A stretch of 64,000 nt of DNA from Gymnorhina tibicen. Its lineage: Eukaryota; Chordata; Aves; Passeriformes; Artamidae. The DNA lies in assembly GCA_013399875.1 (NCBI GenBank), contig VXAZ01008012.1, forward strand, positions 117,279 to 181,278. The letters run 5' to 3'. Shown in pieces: positions 1 through 15,711 of this stretch. The position numbers and the translations under genes are program-made. Position 1 is the first letter of the stretch; each line of letters opens with the position of its first letter. A model generated the notes under the pieces. The model was given only the letters and a program-made list of their open reading frames with translations, was not told the DNA's origin and searched no databases.

Positions 1-389
1 TCTTTGTTAAACTGGAAACAGATAGCTGGTACCTCAGTCTGAAGAACTGTGGGGTACATGCTCCATGTCATTAAGTAAAAATTACTACTGAAGTCACTGC
101 TACCTTTTTAAACTGCACTTGTGCTCTCATGCAGTTTTCAGTATCAAACTGTGAAACATGTAGTGGCACTATAGATGCAGATCCTTTTTTTACTCTTCTA
201 CACTGCTTTGCCATCATAGGCAAAGCCAAATTATTCTGGGTTTCATCTACACTGGTTTAAAATGGAGAATAGATCTGCAGTGACACAAAAGTAGGAGAGA
301 AAAGATGGTCAGAATCCTCTGACTTCTAGTCATCTGATCTAGTGAAAGATGTCCCTGCCCACCCACAGCAGAGAAGCTGAACTAGTTTA

Positions 390-437
390 TCTTCAAAGGT
401 TGTTTCTGATCCAAACCGTTCTATGATTCTATGATTT
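390..437 (+). repeat. CR1 LINE 3' tail fragment
   Basis: The stretch reads as the degenerate end of a CR1 3' UTR and finishes in two direct TCTATGATT octamer units, the typical avian CR1 terminus. Only about 50 bases are recognisable, which is common for 5'-truncated CR1 copies. Confidence 0.65.
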
Positions 438-1732
438 TGCTAAAGCATTTTTTAGGGTACCACAGGAACATTATAAGCTCATATGAAAGAAGGAGGAGAT
501 CTAATGAGTAAGCTCATTAATCTGAGTCAAAAGAAGTAAAAATATCTAACTGAAGGCACTGTTACAAAAGGAACTGCCAAACTGGAAAGAAGATAACACA
601 AAAGTTCTTGGAGAATTTGTGTTGGCATAGATCACAATTTATTTATGATATGTGTTAAAAATGAGAAGTGTCCTGGCCAAAATTAAAACATCAGTAGTGG
701 TGTGATAATCACAGCAGACTGGACAGTTAGGTCTGGAGTAAAAGAAATGGTGTGAAGTACAGTACCTCAGAGTGCGTTATATGGTACTCACAGACCAAAA
801 ATAAGAAACTTTTCTTCTCGTTCAGGTGTCAGTTCAAGTGGAACTGACAGAAAAAGAATTACCTGGGCAGAGATATTATTGATTAAAGCCAACTATGATC
901 GATCAATATTGTCCAGACATAAGAAAATGGGAGCCTTACTGTGATGCTATTGCCTGCGTGCATGTGGAACTACTCATTATGGGTGTATGTCATTACATGT
1001 GACACTGTTAATGCTTCTGAGTTGCTGTATATAGTACTTGAAAGCTTTTCCATTCAAGAAAGATTAGTTTACACTGAGACAAGTGTAAATAATTATTTCA
1101 GTGATAAGTAGCATGGGAGAGCCTTACAAGAGGAAGCAAGTTGGTGTGTTTATCCAGTCTTGAGAGGGGAAGATGATTGCTCTCAGTAAATTCACCTGGG
1201 AAAGAAGGGAAGCATAAACATAGGAAGTATAGAAATATGTAAAAGCACAAGATGGGGGTCACAAGGTTTTATGACTGGAAGCATTTATTAATTCATACGA
1301 GTTATTAATTAAGAGTTCTGTAATCTTTCCATATGGAATAGTGGGACAGAAATAACTAGATAGATTTGGCCTTCGTTCCTTGATTTAAAAAGTTCTATAT
1401 GATATACCAAGACCCTATATTCAGGGACCTGGAAACATGTTTCCAGTTACCCATTGATCCTGATTCTCCCAAGTAAAGTATATGCATCATCTTTGCAGAC
1501 TCCATTTGCAGTGCATACTAGTCTGAGATTTTGTTGCAATTACTTCTTAAACTAAGATTTAAGTGCCTTTACGCCCTTGTACCTTGTTCTAACCTTGCGG
1601 TGTAAAACACCTGTTTAGAAGAGAGCAAGTTGCAGTTCATCAGTCCAACATCGTCATACATTTTTCCAGTTCCCATGCTTTTGATTTGTCTTGCTTTCCC
1701 TCTAAAATTAGGAATGTCTGTAGAAATGAATA

Positions 1733-2030
1733 TCATAGAATCATATGTTATGTATGTTATGTTTTGACTACATTAATCAAGGAACCACAAAATGGGTCAG
1801 TGTGGGTGGGACTACAGCAGGTCATCTGGTTCAACCTCCCTGCTCAGACAGGATCATCCCAGGGCACACGGCACAGGGTTGCTCCCAACATTTCTTGAAT
1901 ATCCCCAGTGAGAGAGACTCCACAACCTCTCTGGACAATCTGTTCCTGTGCACTGGTAGGTATTTGCGCATTATCTCTCATCCTATTGCTTGGCACCAAC
2001 AAATCAGTTGGGCACACAAAAAGTAGTTTC
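1733..2030 (-). repeat. CR1 LINE 3' fragment
   Basis: It begins with CATAGAATCATA, the reverse complement of the CR1 tail octamers. It continues into the usual inverted CR1 3' text: the 'ggtcatctggttcaacctcc' segment, then the 'gactccacaacctctctgg' segment. It is 5'-truncated and sits in the SMARCA2 intron antisense to the gene. Confidence 0.85.
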
Positions 2031-2299
2031 TATGTCCACTTAAAATGCTTTAGCCTTTTGAAAGAAGGTGGAGTTTTGCTGCTGATAGATCTTCTTTTCA
2101 GAATAAGGAATTTTTATGCCAGATTTGAGCCCCAGCTGCTGATCTGCATCATACACATGCAGGCTTAGTCTCCTAAATTGTATTTTTCCTCTTGGGATGT
2201 TTTTTCTTTATGGTTTATTTCAGAGGAAGACAAGCCATCAAGGTAGCTTTCTTTTCCTGATGGTTAAAATTAAGTAGAGAAAATGAATCATCCTTTATT

Positions 2300-2824
2300 C
2301 TGGCAGGATTAGGGAAATTACTGTCCCTCTGTAATCGGCACTGATGAGGCCACACCTGAAATCCTGTGGTTTGGGCCCCTCACTTCTAGGATAATAAAGT
2401 GCTGGAGCAGAGAAGGGTGATGGAGCTGGTGAAGAGTCTGGAGCACAAGTCCTGTCAGGAGCAGCTGAGGAAGTTGGGATTTTTTAGCCTGGAGAAAAGG
2501 AGGCTCAGGGGAGATGTTACTGCTTTCTACTACTGCTGCCTGAAAGAGGTTCAGCCTCTTCTCCTTGGTAACAAGTAACAGAACAAGAGCAAATGGCCTC
2601 AAGTTGCCCCAGGGGAGATTTAGACTGGATATTGGGATAAACTGCATTGAAACAGTGCTCAGTCATTGGACCAGGCTGCCCAGGGAACTGGAAGAATCAC
2701 CATCCCCAAGGTGTTGAAAAGGTGTGAGGATGTGACACTTAGTGGTAGACTTGGAAGTGCTGGGTTAATGGTTGGACTGGATGATACTATAGGTCTTTTC
2801 CAACCTAAATACTTCTATGATTCT
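2300..2824 (+). repeat. CR1 LINE 3' fragment
   Basis: This is a sense-oriented CR1 covering the end of ORF2 and the 3' UTR. Recognisable blocks are 'gatgaggccacacctgaaat', 'ggagcagctgagg', 'ccaggctgcccagggaactgg' and 'ggttggactggatgatacta', ending in TTCTATGATTCT. An inserted or expanded segment around 2,520-2,560 makes it slightly atypical. It has no intact reading frame. Confidence 0.9.
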
Positions 2825-5800
2825 CTCATTCATACCTTGTAATACTTGAACTTCCTTACAAACCCACTGTTTTCTTCTGCTTTGCATCAGAATATAATGT
2901 TTCCTGTCTGGGTGCCAGTTTGATACTACCACTAGTTTTCATTAACTTTGCATAAATAGCAGCAGCTGAATTCAAGGGTCTTGGGATGCTGATAACTCTG
3001 TTCCATACAGTGATTTAATTTTGTCCTCTACCTGCCATCTGATCTGTTCATAGATTTAAGGTAAGGACTTGCATGGTGTACCAATTAACTTCACTAAGTC
3101 TCCTCCTGGTATCAGGGAGCTGTTTACTACATTCTAATAGGGATATAAAAAAATTGAAGGGTGAAGGTTTTGTGCCTTTTTCCTGCTTGGCAAGAGACTT
3201 GTCCTGTCTGTGGTGTTTAGCATTTTGATCACTGCATCATTAAAGCCAACATGTTGAAATTCATGCCCGTAGTACTCTTAATTTTGATGACACAGCTCAG
3301 GGAGAGGATATTTTCTCTGGATGTGAAATGGATTTTACTCAGTCTTTTCAGCTGTTTTCTTAAGTTGCCAGTTTTTAACTCTTGTAAAATGGAGAGTAAC
3401 GCAATTAGCCATTACTGATCTAACTATTAGTAATTAATTATGCCAACTGTACTCTTGGGTCTTCAAACACCCGAAGTAAATAATTCTTACTTATATCCAA
3501 GCCCAAGTTATGGAGTATGTAGCCATATGTCAAACCCAGGAACTACATATTTAATAACTGTTTTTACTCACTTCCATTTCAATGGTAGGGACAGGTTTAC
3601 CATGTACTACTGTAGTCAATTCCAAAAAGGAGCCATTAAACACTGATGAAAATTAATCATGTCCCTACATAGCTGGGTTACTGTTGGAAGTCACTATGCC
3701 AGCTCTTGTAATTCTCCTCCCCCACACTCGCTTTTCTTTTAAATAGCATCTTTGTGAGTTGCATTTGATTCAAAGTTGTAGTTTACAAGCCGTGGTTCAG
3801 TTTTTGAGCACTCTGACTTGGGCAAGCATGCAGGACTCTTCATTCTACCCACTCTAAATTGAATTTCATTATTTGTTAAAAGTTTGAAATTTGCCAGAAA
3901 TAGGAGAACATGTTGCAGTTTCAGCGTCGTAGTTACCTCTCCTTTTGAAACCAAAAGAGAAATAGTGTTGGTAGTAGAATACTTTTAACAGGCCTGTGGC
4001 AGCTGTTTCTGGCCAAATACTGCCAGGGAAAACAAATAGAAAAGGAGCCTCATACAAATGAGCTTCCTGCATTTCATTTCACCAAAGACAATACTGACTA
4101 AAAGGGTGGAATTATGTGCTTTTATGCACCTTGTAATCAGTTTGACAGAAATGAGAGAAAATCAGAAACACTGCGCACAGATGTTTTTCTAAGCAAAAAC
4201 ATTTTTTAAATAAGCAGTATTTCTTCATGCTTTTTTAACTTGTGCAGCATGCAAGTGTTTTTAATGTGAGCACACATGGGACTAGCATGTTGAGCTAATG
4301 CAGTAGCAGTGAGCTGTCACTCACAGTTCTTTCGCAGTCAGATCTTTTAATTTATTCTGCTCCTTCTTCCTTTCAGCACGTAGCCTGCTAGTTGCTAGGC
4401 AACCATAAGTGATTTTTTACTGCGCATGATTTTTATGTGGTAGTTGTTGTGGTTATTATTTTCTAATTACATAAGTGGGCAAAAGGATTAAAATCAGAGT
4501 TGCATTAATAATTACTTACTTTCTCCTACTGTATCCACAACACAGCAGTTTGAGATTGTTAGAAAAGATCACATTCATTTATAGTATGGATGCACAGGTA
4601 CAAAGGGAGTGCAAGATTGTGAGAGTAGGTTCTGTAAAAATGATAGAACAGAATAAGCTGTTATTGATCTGAGTACACAAAATCAGGATGTAGTCTTCTG
4701 TCATGCCCTCAGTGCTTTTTCTTTCATGGCCTTAAATGATTTTTAGTAATTAATTACATCAAGCAAAAGCTTGAGGGTTTTCTATGGCATTCTTAGTTTA
4801 ATGGAACAGCGTGAAGAAATCACAGTTGGCTAGTTTTGCACCTGGAAAATAGAATATTGCTGTTTAATAATTTATGAGTTGTATTTTTAATACAAAATAT
4901 CATATAAGGGTGGGTGTGTGGATGTAAAAAGAGAAAAAAATACAGCCATGAGATTAAAAGCTGTAATCATCAGGAGCTGTTTCAGTAGGACAAATAGGCT
5001 AAACATGTTTTAAAATTGATCAGAATTAGTTTATTAGTGGCTGTTTCGTTTTTAATGAAGTGATTCTGTTCAGTATTAAACTCTGAAGCACAGTTGAGGA
5101 AACCCCAGCATCAGTGTTTCAGTAATTTTACTCAAATAGAGATTTCTGTTAAGGCTGCTGAAATTAAAACACAGCAGTGATAGTCCTGTATAGCTAATCC
5201 ACGTTCATACTGTACCAAGGTGCAGGCGGGTAAGTTACGGTGTGCCATGTAATGGTGCAACAGGATACTGCTTTGTTTTGCTTTTCCTCAGGATCAGTGC
5301 CTTGCCTGTATAAGGTGGGCACTGATCAATTAATGAATAGTAGAATTCCCCCTGGGCTTCTTTATAATGCTGCTAAGAAGTCCGAATGTTTTGCAGATGC
5401 AGAACTTCTTTCACAGCATTTTATTCTCATTTTATAAACAGGGCATAGAAACTTAAATTTTAAGATGCCATTTGGGCATCAGAGATCCAGTTGCTGGTTT
5501 TCATAGTGTTTTATATGTTTAGAAGAAAATCCCTTGATCTCAGTTGCAGCTGTTACTGCTCAACACTTCCTTCTATGACCAAAACAAAAAAGAAAATGCA
5601 GTCCTCAATTTTCAAAGAAATAGAAACAGACATTAGTTTAGTCAGTTGTGTAGAATGTATTTAATGCATTGCTTTTCCTTGTATTGCTTCCAGTTTCACT
5701 TTGAGAGGGTAGTCTGTGATGCAAACACAGGTTCTGTCATGCAGCATGACATAGACACACAGGTCAAGAACAAGACTGGTGCCTTTAAATCCATTGTATA

Positions 5801-6806
5801 AACAGTCGGATGGGGAAAATATGAAGGTAATGAAATTGTGAGTCCATACCAAAGGCAATGGCAGGTGCAGTGTCCAGAATTTCACAGTTTCTTGCTAGCA
5901 GGAGAGAAACAGTAAGACTTGGCTGTGACAGCTACCTGGCCATTTTATGTTTGCTTCTATTTTAGTAACAGGGTGCTTCCCAAATAAATTAGATCTGTTG
6001 GGCAAAGTTGCTAGTAGCTGCTACCGAGGTGCCAGTGGTCTCTGTGAGTATCTATCCCAACAGCTGTATAGAGTAGGTAAACTTGACTGTCCTCTTCCAG
6101 GACAGGGATGCACCCAGGGTACGCCCACTGCCTTGTCTCACCTGCAGTGGCCACGCCTGGGAGTACACTCAAGTGTGTGCCACAAGGAGACCAAGGAGGC
6201 AGCTTGGCAGCTGCTGCTAAGCGGGCAAGGGCCACTGCTAAGCAGGCAAGGGCTGCTGCTGCTGCTGCCAGTCAGACACAGGTGTACAGGATGAGACAGA
6301 GGCTTTTGGTTTCTAGGTCTGCATTGAATGAAAAAATAGTATAGCTGCCTGTTGGTCCCAAGATTTTGGTAGAATAATGCTGATTAGTAGTCTGCAATTA
6401 GATTATTTACATTGTTGTCCTCTGTGATGGAAGGAACAGCATTGTCCCAGGACCAAAATGAGAAAAATAAAAAATCGTGGATTAGGTGAGCACCAGATAG
6501 TTAGGAAGTGAAGAAAATCTGTTTATTCATGCTTGTTCATTAATCTGTCAGGTCCATAAGAAAAACAGTACCTTCTCCAATTCTGATGTTATTTCAGGCA
6601 TTAAGAAATGCATACTATATATAGTAAACATTCATTACTTCCGTAAAGGGCAGAGCTGTTGCCAGCTTTGTGCTTTGTATTATCCTTACTCTCCATTGTG
6701 GAATTGCTTCAGTTAACCTTCAATTCAGTTTCAGTTTAATGTGTCTGATAAGATCCTACACCACTGTTGTGTTCCACTATGCGGAACTGCAAGGAGTTAT
6801 TTTAAA

Positions 6807-7733
6807 AATGGACAGTCGGGAACGGAATGAAGCCAAACGCGGCAAACCTTGTACCTGAGAACCCTTTATTGATAGCAAAAGGAGAGGGAAAAGGAGTTGT
6901 CCAAGCGAAAGAGGGCTAGAAGAGGCAGAAAAGAAGGAAGGAAAATGGAAAAGGACTGGGGGAGAGGAGAGAGAGGGGACAGAGACAAAAAGAGGACGTT
7001 ACCAGCAGGGCAGTACTGTCGGTGTCCAGGTGGCAGGGGCGTGTGTGCGCTGCCTGTCTGTGGCCGGGCTGGGTGTCAGGGAGCCTGCGCGGCTCCCGGA
7101 GGGGCGCGGCTCGCGTGGCGACAGCACCGGACACGCGGTGAGTGGGAGCTCGGGCGGGAGGACCAGGATCCTGGACAGGGTCGTAGCGAGGGGCTGGATC
7201 GGGCGGCAGGGTGGGCGGTGACGGCTGGGTCGGCGTGGCGCAGAGTTAGACGCAGGCAAGGGCGCAGGGCGAAGTGGCAGAAAGGCAGGCAGGAGCACAG
7301 GAAGGCAGGACAAGTGCAAGAGAGAGCCAGCAGGCAGGCAGAAGGCAGGCAAAAGGCAGGCAGGCTGGGGGCAGGGCAAAAGAGGAAGCGAGTGGGAACA
7401 GCAAGCAGCAGCAAGCCCCAGCAAACAGCAGCGAGCCCCAGCGAGCAGCCGCAAGCCCTGACAGAGTTGGGTTTATACCCCCCTGGACCCTCCCAAAGTC
7501 TTCCTGCTAGCAGGGATCCACTGGTTCAGTCCAGCCTTCCTGTAACGTCCATTGGTGGAGAGCTCCTCTCAGCCTGGTTGGAGAAGCCCCTCCACAGTGT
7601 CTCCTACTGCCTGCCTCGTGTGGGGTGTTGCCAGGTGAAGTCACCCCAGAGACAAGGCTTCCCCCACTCCTGGCTGCCTCCTGCAAGTGGCACATGTGCA
7701 CCGCTCCTCCACATGCCTCTGACAGCCCTGACA
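6807..7733 (-). mobile_element. Probable endogenous retrovirus LTR, antisense to SMARCA2
   Basis: Read on the minus strand, this GC-rich block has the order of LTR parts. It starts with TGTCAGGGCTG near 7,733. A CCAAT motif lies near 7,551 and a TATAAACC box near 7,470. About 600 bases of pyrimidine-rich sequence with many CCTGCCTGCC repeats follow. An AATAAAG polyadenylation signal comes at about 6,866-6,872. The outer ends and a target duplication could not be fixed, so the limits are approximate. The long open frames here come from base composition. No gag, pol or env sequence is attached, so this would be a solo LTR. Other possibilities are a CpG-rich promoter or a GC-rich satellite remnant. 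Confidence 0.55.
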
Positions 7734-8136
7734 ACCAGAGTTGAGGCAAACTAAAATGGTTGAATTGGCTCCTCACAACCACTCTGAAGGGTGGCTGCAA
7801 GAGAAAGCTCGGGTGGAAACCAGTACTTGGTAACCTTCTTGCCCAAGAAAGACTTGACTTCCTGTCAAGTTTGGTGTTCCTGACATACTATCTGAAAATT
7901 CAGCTGAGAAAACAGGGCCTTTCTGGAGTAGCTGTGAGAGAAGGAAGCATGTGAATTGAACTGAGAAATGCTTGTGAATGCTGTGTGCAGTTCTTCACAG
8001 AAGAGCGCTTTTCTGCTACTCTGTGAGAAAAATTACGTGCACTTGGGAAAAAAAAAACAACAACAAAAACGAACATAAAAACAAGTAAGCCCATAAAGTG
8101 TCATCAGCACGTTTCCTCTGAAGGTGACGTACAGCC

Positions 8137-8159
8137 ATGTATTATTTGCAAAATGACAG
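8137..8159 (+). CDS. SMARCA2: Candidate alternative first coding exon of a short SMARCA2 isoform
   Basis: An ATG at 8,137 opens codons for Met-Tyr-Tyr-Leu-Gln-Asn-Asp plus two bases (AG). A near-consensus donor, CAG|GTAAGAAG, follows at 8,160. The next acceptor, at 8,924, begins with a single T that completes a serine codon and continues in frame into the bromodomain, so the splice phase matches exactly. A TGACGT (CRE-like) motif lies at 8,125-8,130. Splicing to the five downstream exons would give a protein of about 180 residues made of the bromodomain and charged tail. Short C-terminal SMARCA2 transcripts are known in mammals, but this exon is predicted here from splice signals and frame only. 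A chance ATG plus donor is a real possibility. Confidence 0.35.
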
Positions 8160-8876
8160 GTAAGAAGATTTTAAAAAGATCCTCAATATGAAAGTGTTAA
8201 AAAAGGATAAACAATGGGAAAGTATGGGAATGTTAGAAAATTTGGACACCTCTAAGTTACAGACAATGTTCCAAGAGTATTAAAGTTTTATAGATAATCT
8301 ATCACTTTATTTCAAATGAATGAAAAAGTGCAATTGGCAGTAGTGATTTTCAATATAGTTGGAATGATCTTCCCAGTAACCCAACAGTCATTAATAGAAG
8401 TTACTCATTTTTTGTTGTTCTAACATCAAGTTAGTCTAATAGCAGTCAGCATATAGTATAAGGGAAATCAGCATGGTTTGCTGTAAAGAGGAATTACAAG
8501 ACCAACTATATAGTGATCAAGAAGAAGACAAACTTAGGAGTGACAGAAAGGAGACTTGCTAAAAATTACTGAACAAAACCAAGGAAACAATAAGGGTGTA
8601 CTCAGCAAAAGACTGTGGAGTTCAGATGCAAATCCTGCATCTGATGATTCTTCTTTCATAAAGCCTCTTATACATATTCGTTTCTAATGATGTTGGATGT
8701 CAATGACATATTAATGATACGTTATGACAACAGTTTCAAATCTAAAATTGTAAGTTAATTATCTGTACCAAATTTAAAAATCAAGGTTCAGTTTCTAATT
8801 CTTTGAAAGAAAAACTGTGATTTTATTTTATAATTTTAATTGTTTTCTTATTAGATTGTGCGTCTGTGTTTTGTGA

Positions 8877-9152
<276 letters not shown>

Positions 9153-9398
9153 TAGATTTTAAATATTGTCACACACCTTGTTAGTAATTTTGTTTAGTGT
9201 ATGTTGCAGTGTATCACTGTAATTTCAGGGTCAAATCAAATTATAGTAGTGTAACATGAATGACACTCTCAGAGATGACATCTCGGTGCCTTTTTTTGCA
9301 AAGACCTAATTGTGAATCTGTCAGCAGATTTGGTAAAAATACACTGTTTGCAAAGATTTAATAGTTCTAGGGGAATTACAGCTATCCCTGCATTTAAA

Positions 9399-9830
9399 AT
9401 CATAGAACCATAAATAGCCTGAGTTGGAAGGGAACGACACATATCATCAAGTCCAACTCCTGGCTCTGCACACGGCACCCCAAGAATCACACAATGTGCC
9501 CGAGAGTGTTTTCCAACCACTTCTTGAACTCTGTCAGGCTGGTCCTTTGACCACTTCCCTGGGGAGCATGTTCCAGTGCTCAGCAGCTCTCTAGGTGAAG
9601 AATCTTTTCCTGATATCGAACTTAAACCTCCCCTGACAGAGCTTCAGGCCATTCCTGTGAGTCCTGTCACTGTCACACAGAGGAGAGATCAGTGCCTGCC
9701 CCTGCTGTTCCCCTCACAAGGAAGTTGTAACTGCAGTGAGGTTTCCCCTCAGTCTCCTCCTCTCCAGGCTAAACAAACCAAATTACCTCAGCTGCTCCTC
9801 ATACAGCTCCACCTCTAGACCTAGCCTCTA
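9399..9830 (-). repeat. CR1 LINE 3' fragment
   Basis: It begins with CATAGAACCATA and the inverted CR1 text 'gttggaagggaacgacac'. It then runs through the 3' UTR into the end of ORF2 ('aggctaaacaaaccaaatta', 'cagctgctcctcatac'). Antisense, it lies in the intron between the two bromodomain exons at 8,924 and 10,273. The rest of that intron (9,030-9,398 and 9,831-10,272) shows nothing else. Confidence 0.92.
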
Positions 9831-10263
9831 TCTTGGAAGAGCCAGGTCATATCCAAGCAGTGTTTGGTAGATGGGGTTTAGGCGGTAGGTCGCACTGTAG
9901 ATAGATGATGTCATAATTCTGTATCTTTCACTTGTGTTACAGTTACTTTGTTTCTTTGCTAGAAAGACGAAACTGGAACTTCTTTTAAGGAGAGAGCTCC
10001 ATTTCTCTTGCTTTTAACCCTTACAGTTCACAAAGAAATTGCTTAATTTTTGCTCTTTTATCTTGATGCATTTTTTGAGTAAAATGTTAACAATATGGTT
10101 GAAGACTTTCTATGTTTTAAACAGATCCTTATCTTGATGGTTAGGTAAAATTTTTTAAGAGAAAGCTTTTAATGTGTTGACTCAGGTATTAATTCAGTGT
10201 CCTCTCTGCTGTTCTTCTTTCTGCACCACTGACCATCAATACCTGTCTTCATTTCCTCAATAA

Positions 10264-14409
<4,146 letters not shown>

Positions 14410-14542
14410 ATCTATGAGGATTCCATTGTTCTTCAGTCTGTGTTCAAAAGTGCACGACAGAAGATAGCCAAAGAAGAAGAAAGCGAGGATGAAAGCAATG
14501 ATGATGAAGAAGAAGATGAAGAAGAAGAGTCGGAATCAGAAT
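14410..14542 (+). CDS. SMARCA2: SMARCA2 exon: bromodomain end and acidic linker
   Basis: This exon follows a TGTAG acceptor at 14,405-14,409 and encodes 44 residues plus one base. [20 protein letters not shown] completes the bromodomain's last helix. A long run of Glu, Asp and Ser follows (from [15 protein letters not shown] to SESE). Lys-Ser-Ala-Arg after VF and the Ala-Lys-Glu-Glu-Glu start of the acidic run fit BRM; BRG1 has Thr-Ser-Val-Arg and Glu-Lys-Glu-Asp-Asp. The donor is AAT|GTGAGT at 14,543. The last codon is split 1+2 and read as serine across the junction (alanine in human, from memory). The acidic coding sequence is itself a GAA/GAT-rich repeat, so length variation is plausible. 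Confidence 0.96.
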
Positions 14543-15104
14543 GTGAGTCCCCTGCTAGATACTGAAAATAAAGTATATCTGGGGATGGAAGAGGAGGTTT
14601 TGCTGTTTCTGAATGGAAACTGATTATAAGGTTCTATTTCAGTGGAAGTAGTTTCTTACTAAGTTTGCTTGGGTGTTAACATTGTTTTAGTCTTTCAACT
14701 GAATGTTCTGGCTTTCTTCTACTTAAACTGTTTTTAAGCCAGAAGCAAATCACTGAGGTGCTTTGTGGGCGGCCGTAACTGTTTATAAGCCCTTCAGGGC
14801 CTGTTCATGCTGTTTGTAAATGGAAGTGCCTGGAAAGGCTAGAAACAGTCTTTATCCACGAATGGTCAACCTTCAGGCGTGATGTGACATAAAAAGTTCA
14901 CATGGCTAAGAAACAGATGATGTTGAAAACACTCTTCAGCGTGACAAGGACTAAGTGGAACCCTGATTGTTTCAGAACACTCATTAAGTCCCTGCAGACT
15001 TGGAAACATGATGAAGTGGAAAAGGAGGGATTCCTTCATTGCACTTTGTGCCATGCAGTACATCTACCCAAACTCCAGCTACCCCTATTCTCTGGTTACA
15101 GAAC

Positions 15105-15711
15105 CTGTAGTGTTGCGGGACTCTTAATCTCAGGGTCGTGGGTTTGAGCCCCAAATTGGGCGCCATTTGTTGCGGTTTGTAGATTCTTGCAGTGGCATGG
15201 CAAGCCACAGCCTTCTTGGGAGCTCTGCGGGGCATCTTAGGGAGAACAGCTGTGCTATTTCCCGTAGCCCTTTTTGGGCGGCCCGCTCAGTCCCGGCTAG
15301 CTGTAGCTCCATAACACAAAGATGATAAAGGAGGGGAGAAGGCTCCCTCGCATGAGGACTGTAGAATGTCTTTATTCCATGCTACCTCCCAAAAGCCTTG
15401 AGCCAGCATGTGTGCTAGCCCCCAAAGGTAGAAGGCCAGCACATGCCATGGTGCTCAAGGCAGAGAGAGGCTGGTGCCTCGCTGATCCCCAGGCAGAGAG
15501 AGGAAGTCACATGGCCTGTAGCTAGTTTATCTGGGGAACGAGGGGGGTGAAGAATTCATGGATTCTCAGGGCATAGGGGCGGTACATGGGCAGAGCTGGG
15601 GTAACAGGAGAAGCCTGAGGGAGTGGTTAGGACCTAGGGGCAGGGAAGAGGAGACCACATGGCAAGAGCAGGCTATTCAGTAAGAGGAGGAGGTACAGCA
15701 CCACACTGTAG
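15105..15711 (-). mobile_element. Antisense LTR element with attached tRNA-Lys 3' half, flanked by CTGTAG duplications
   Basis: A perfect 6-bp target duplication, CTGTAG, lies at 15,105-15,110 and 15,706-15,711, the length typical of class II (ERVK-like) retroviruses. The inserted DNA is 15,111-15,705 and has TG/CA termini. In minus-strand order it contains an LTR of 538 bases (15,705 to 15,168) starting TGTGGTGCTG and ending CCGCAACA. Next come a two-base AA spacer and 47 bases complementary to tRNA-Lys. The insert ends with a lone copy of CCGCAACA, the last eight LTR bases. An AATAAA signal lies at 15,376-15,371. There is no viral coding sequence. Orientation is opposite to SMARCA2, as expected for a tolerated intronic LTR. 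Confidence 0.88.
15119..15165 (+). other. 3' half of tRNA-Lys(CUU) captured as an extended primer-binding site
   Basis: The + strand reads as tRNA-Lys nucleotides 30-76. The anticodon loop CTCTTAA includes anticodon CTT, followed by the stem TCTCA, variable loop GGGTC, T arm GTGGG-TTTGAGC-CCCAA, acceptor strand ATTGGGC, discriminator G and CCA. The CCA end is added after transcription, so the source was a mature tRNA copied by reverse transcriptase. The 5' half (acceptor, D arm and half the anticodon stem) is absent, so this is not a tRNA gene. A few substitutions, such as TTCG to TTTG in the T loop, are present relative to the usual vertebrate tRNA-Lys(CUU). On the minus strand its end, TGGCGCCCAATTTGGGGC, is a standard 18-base lysine primer-binding site. 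Confidence 0.85.

Noticed and set aside
6897..7754. 285-codon open frame on the + strand, with overlapping long frames on the minus strand
   Set aside because: Low-complexity Arg/Gly/Gln-rich translation with open frames in several phases of a GC-rich LTR-like block; this is a composition effect with no domain or splice context.
15119..15165. A functional tRNA-Lys gene
   Set aside because: Only nucleotides 30-76 are present, the CCA is encoded, and the sequence is embedded in an LTR insertion with target duplications.
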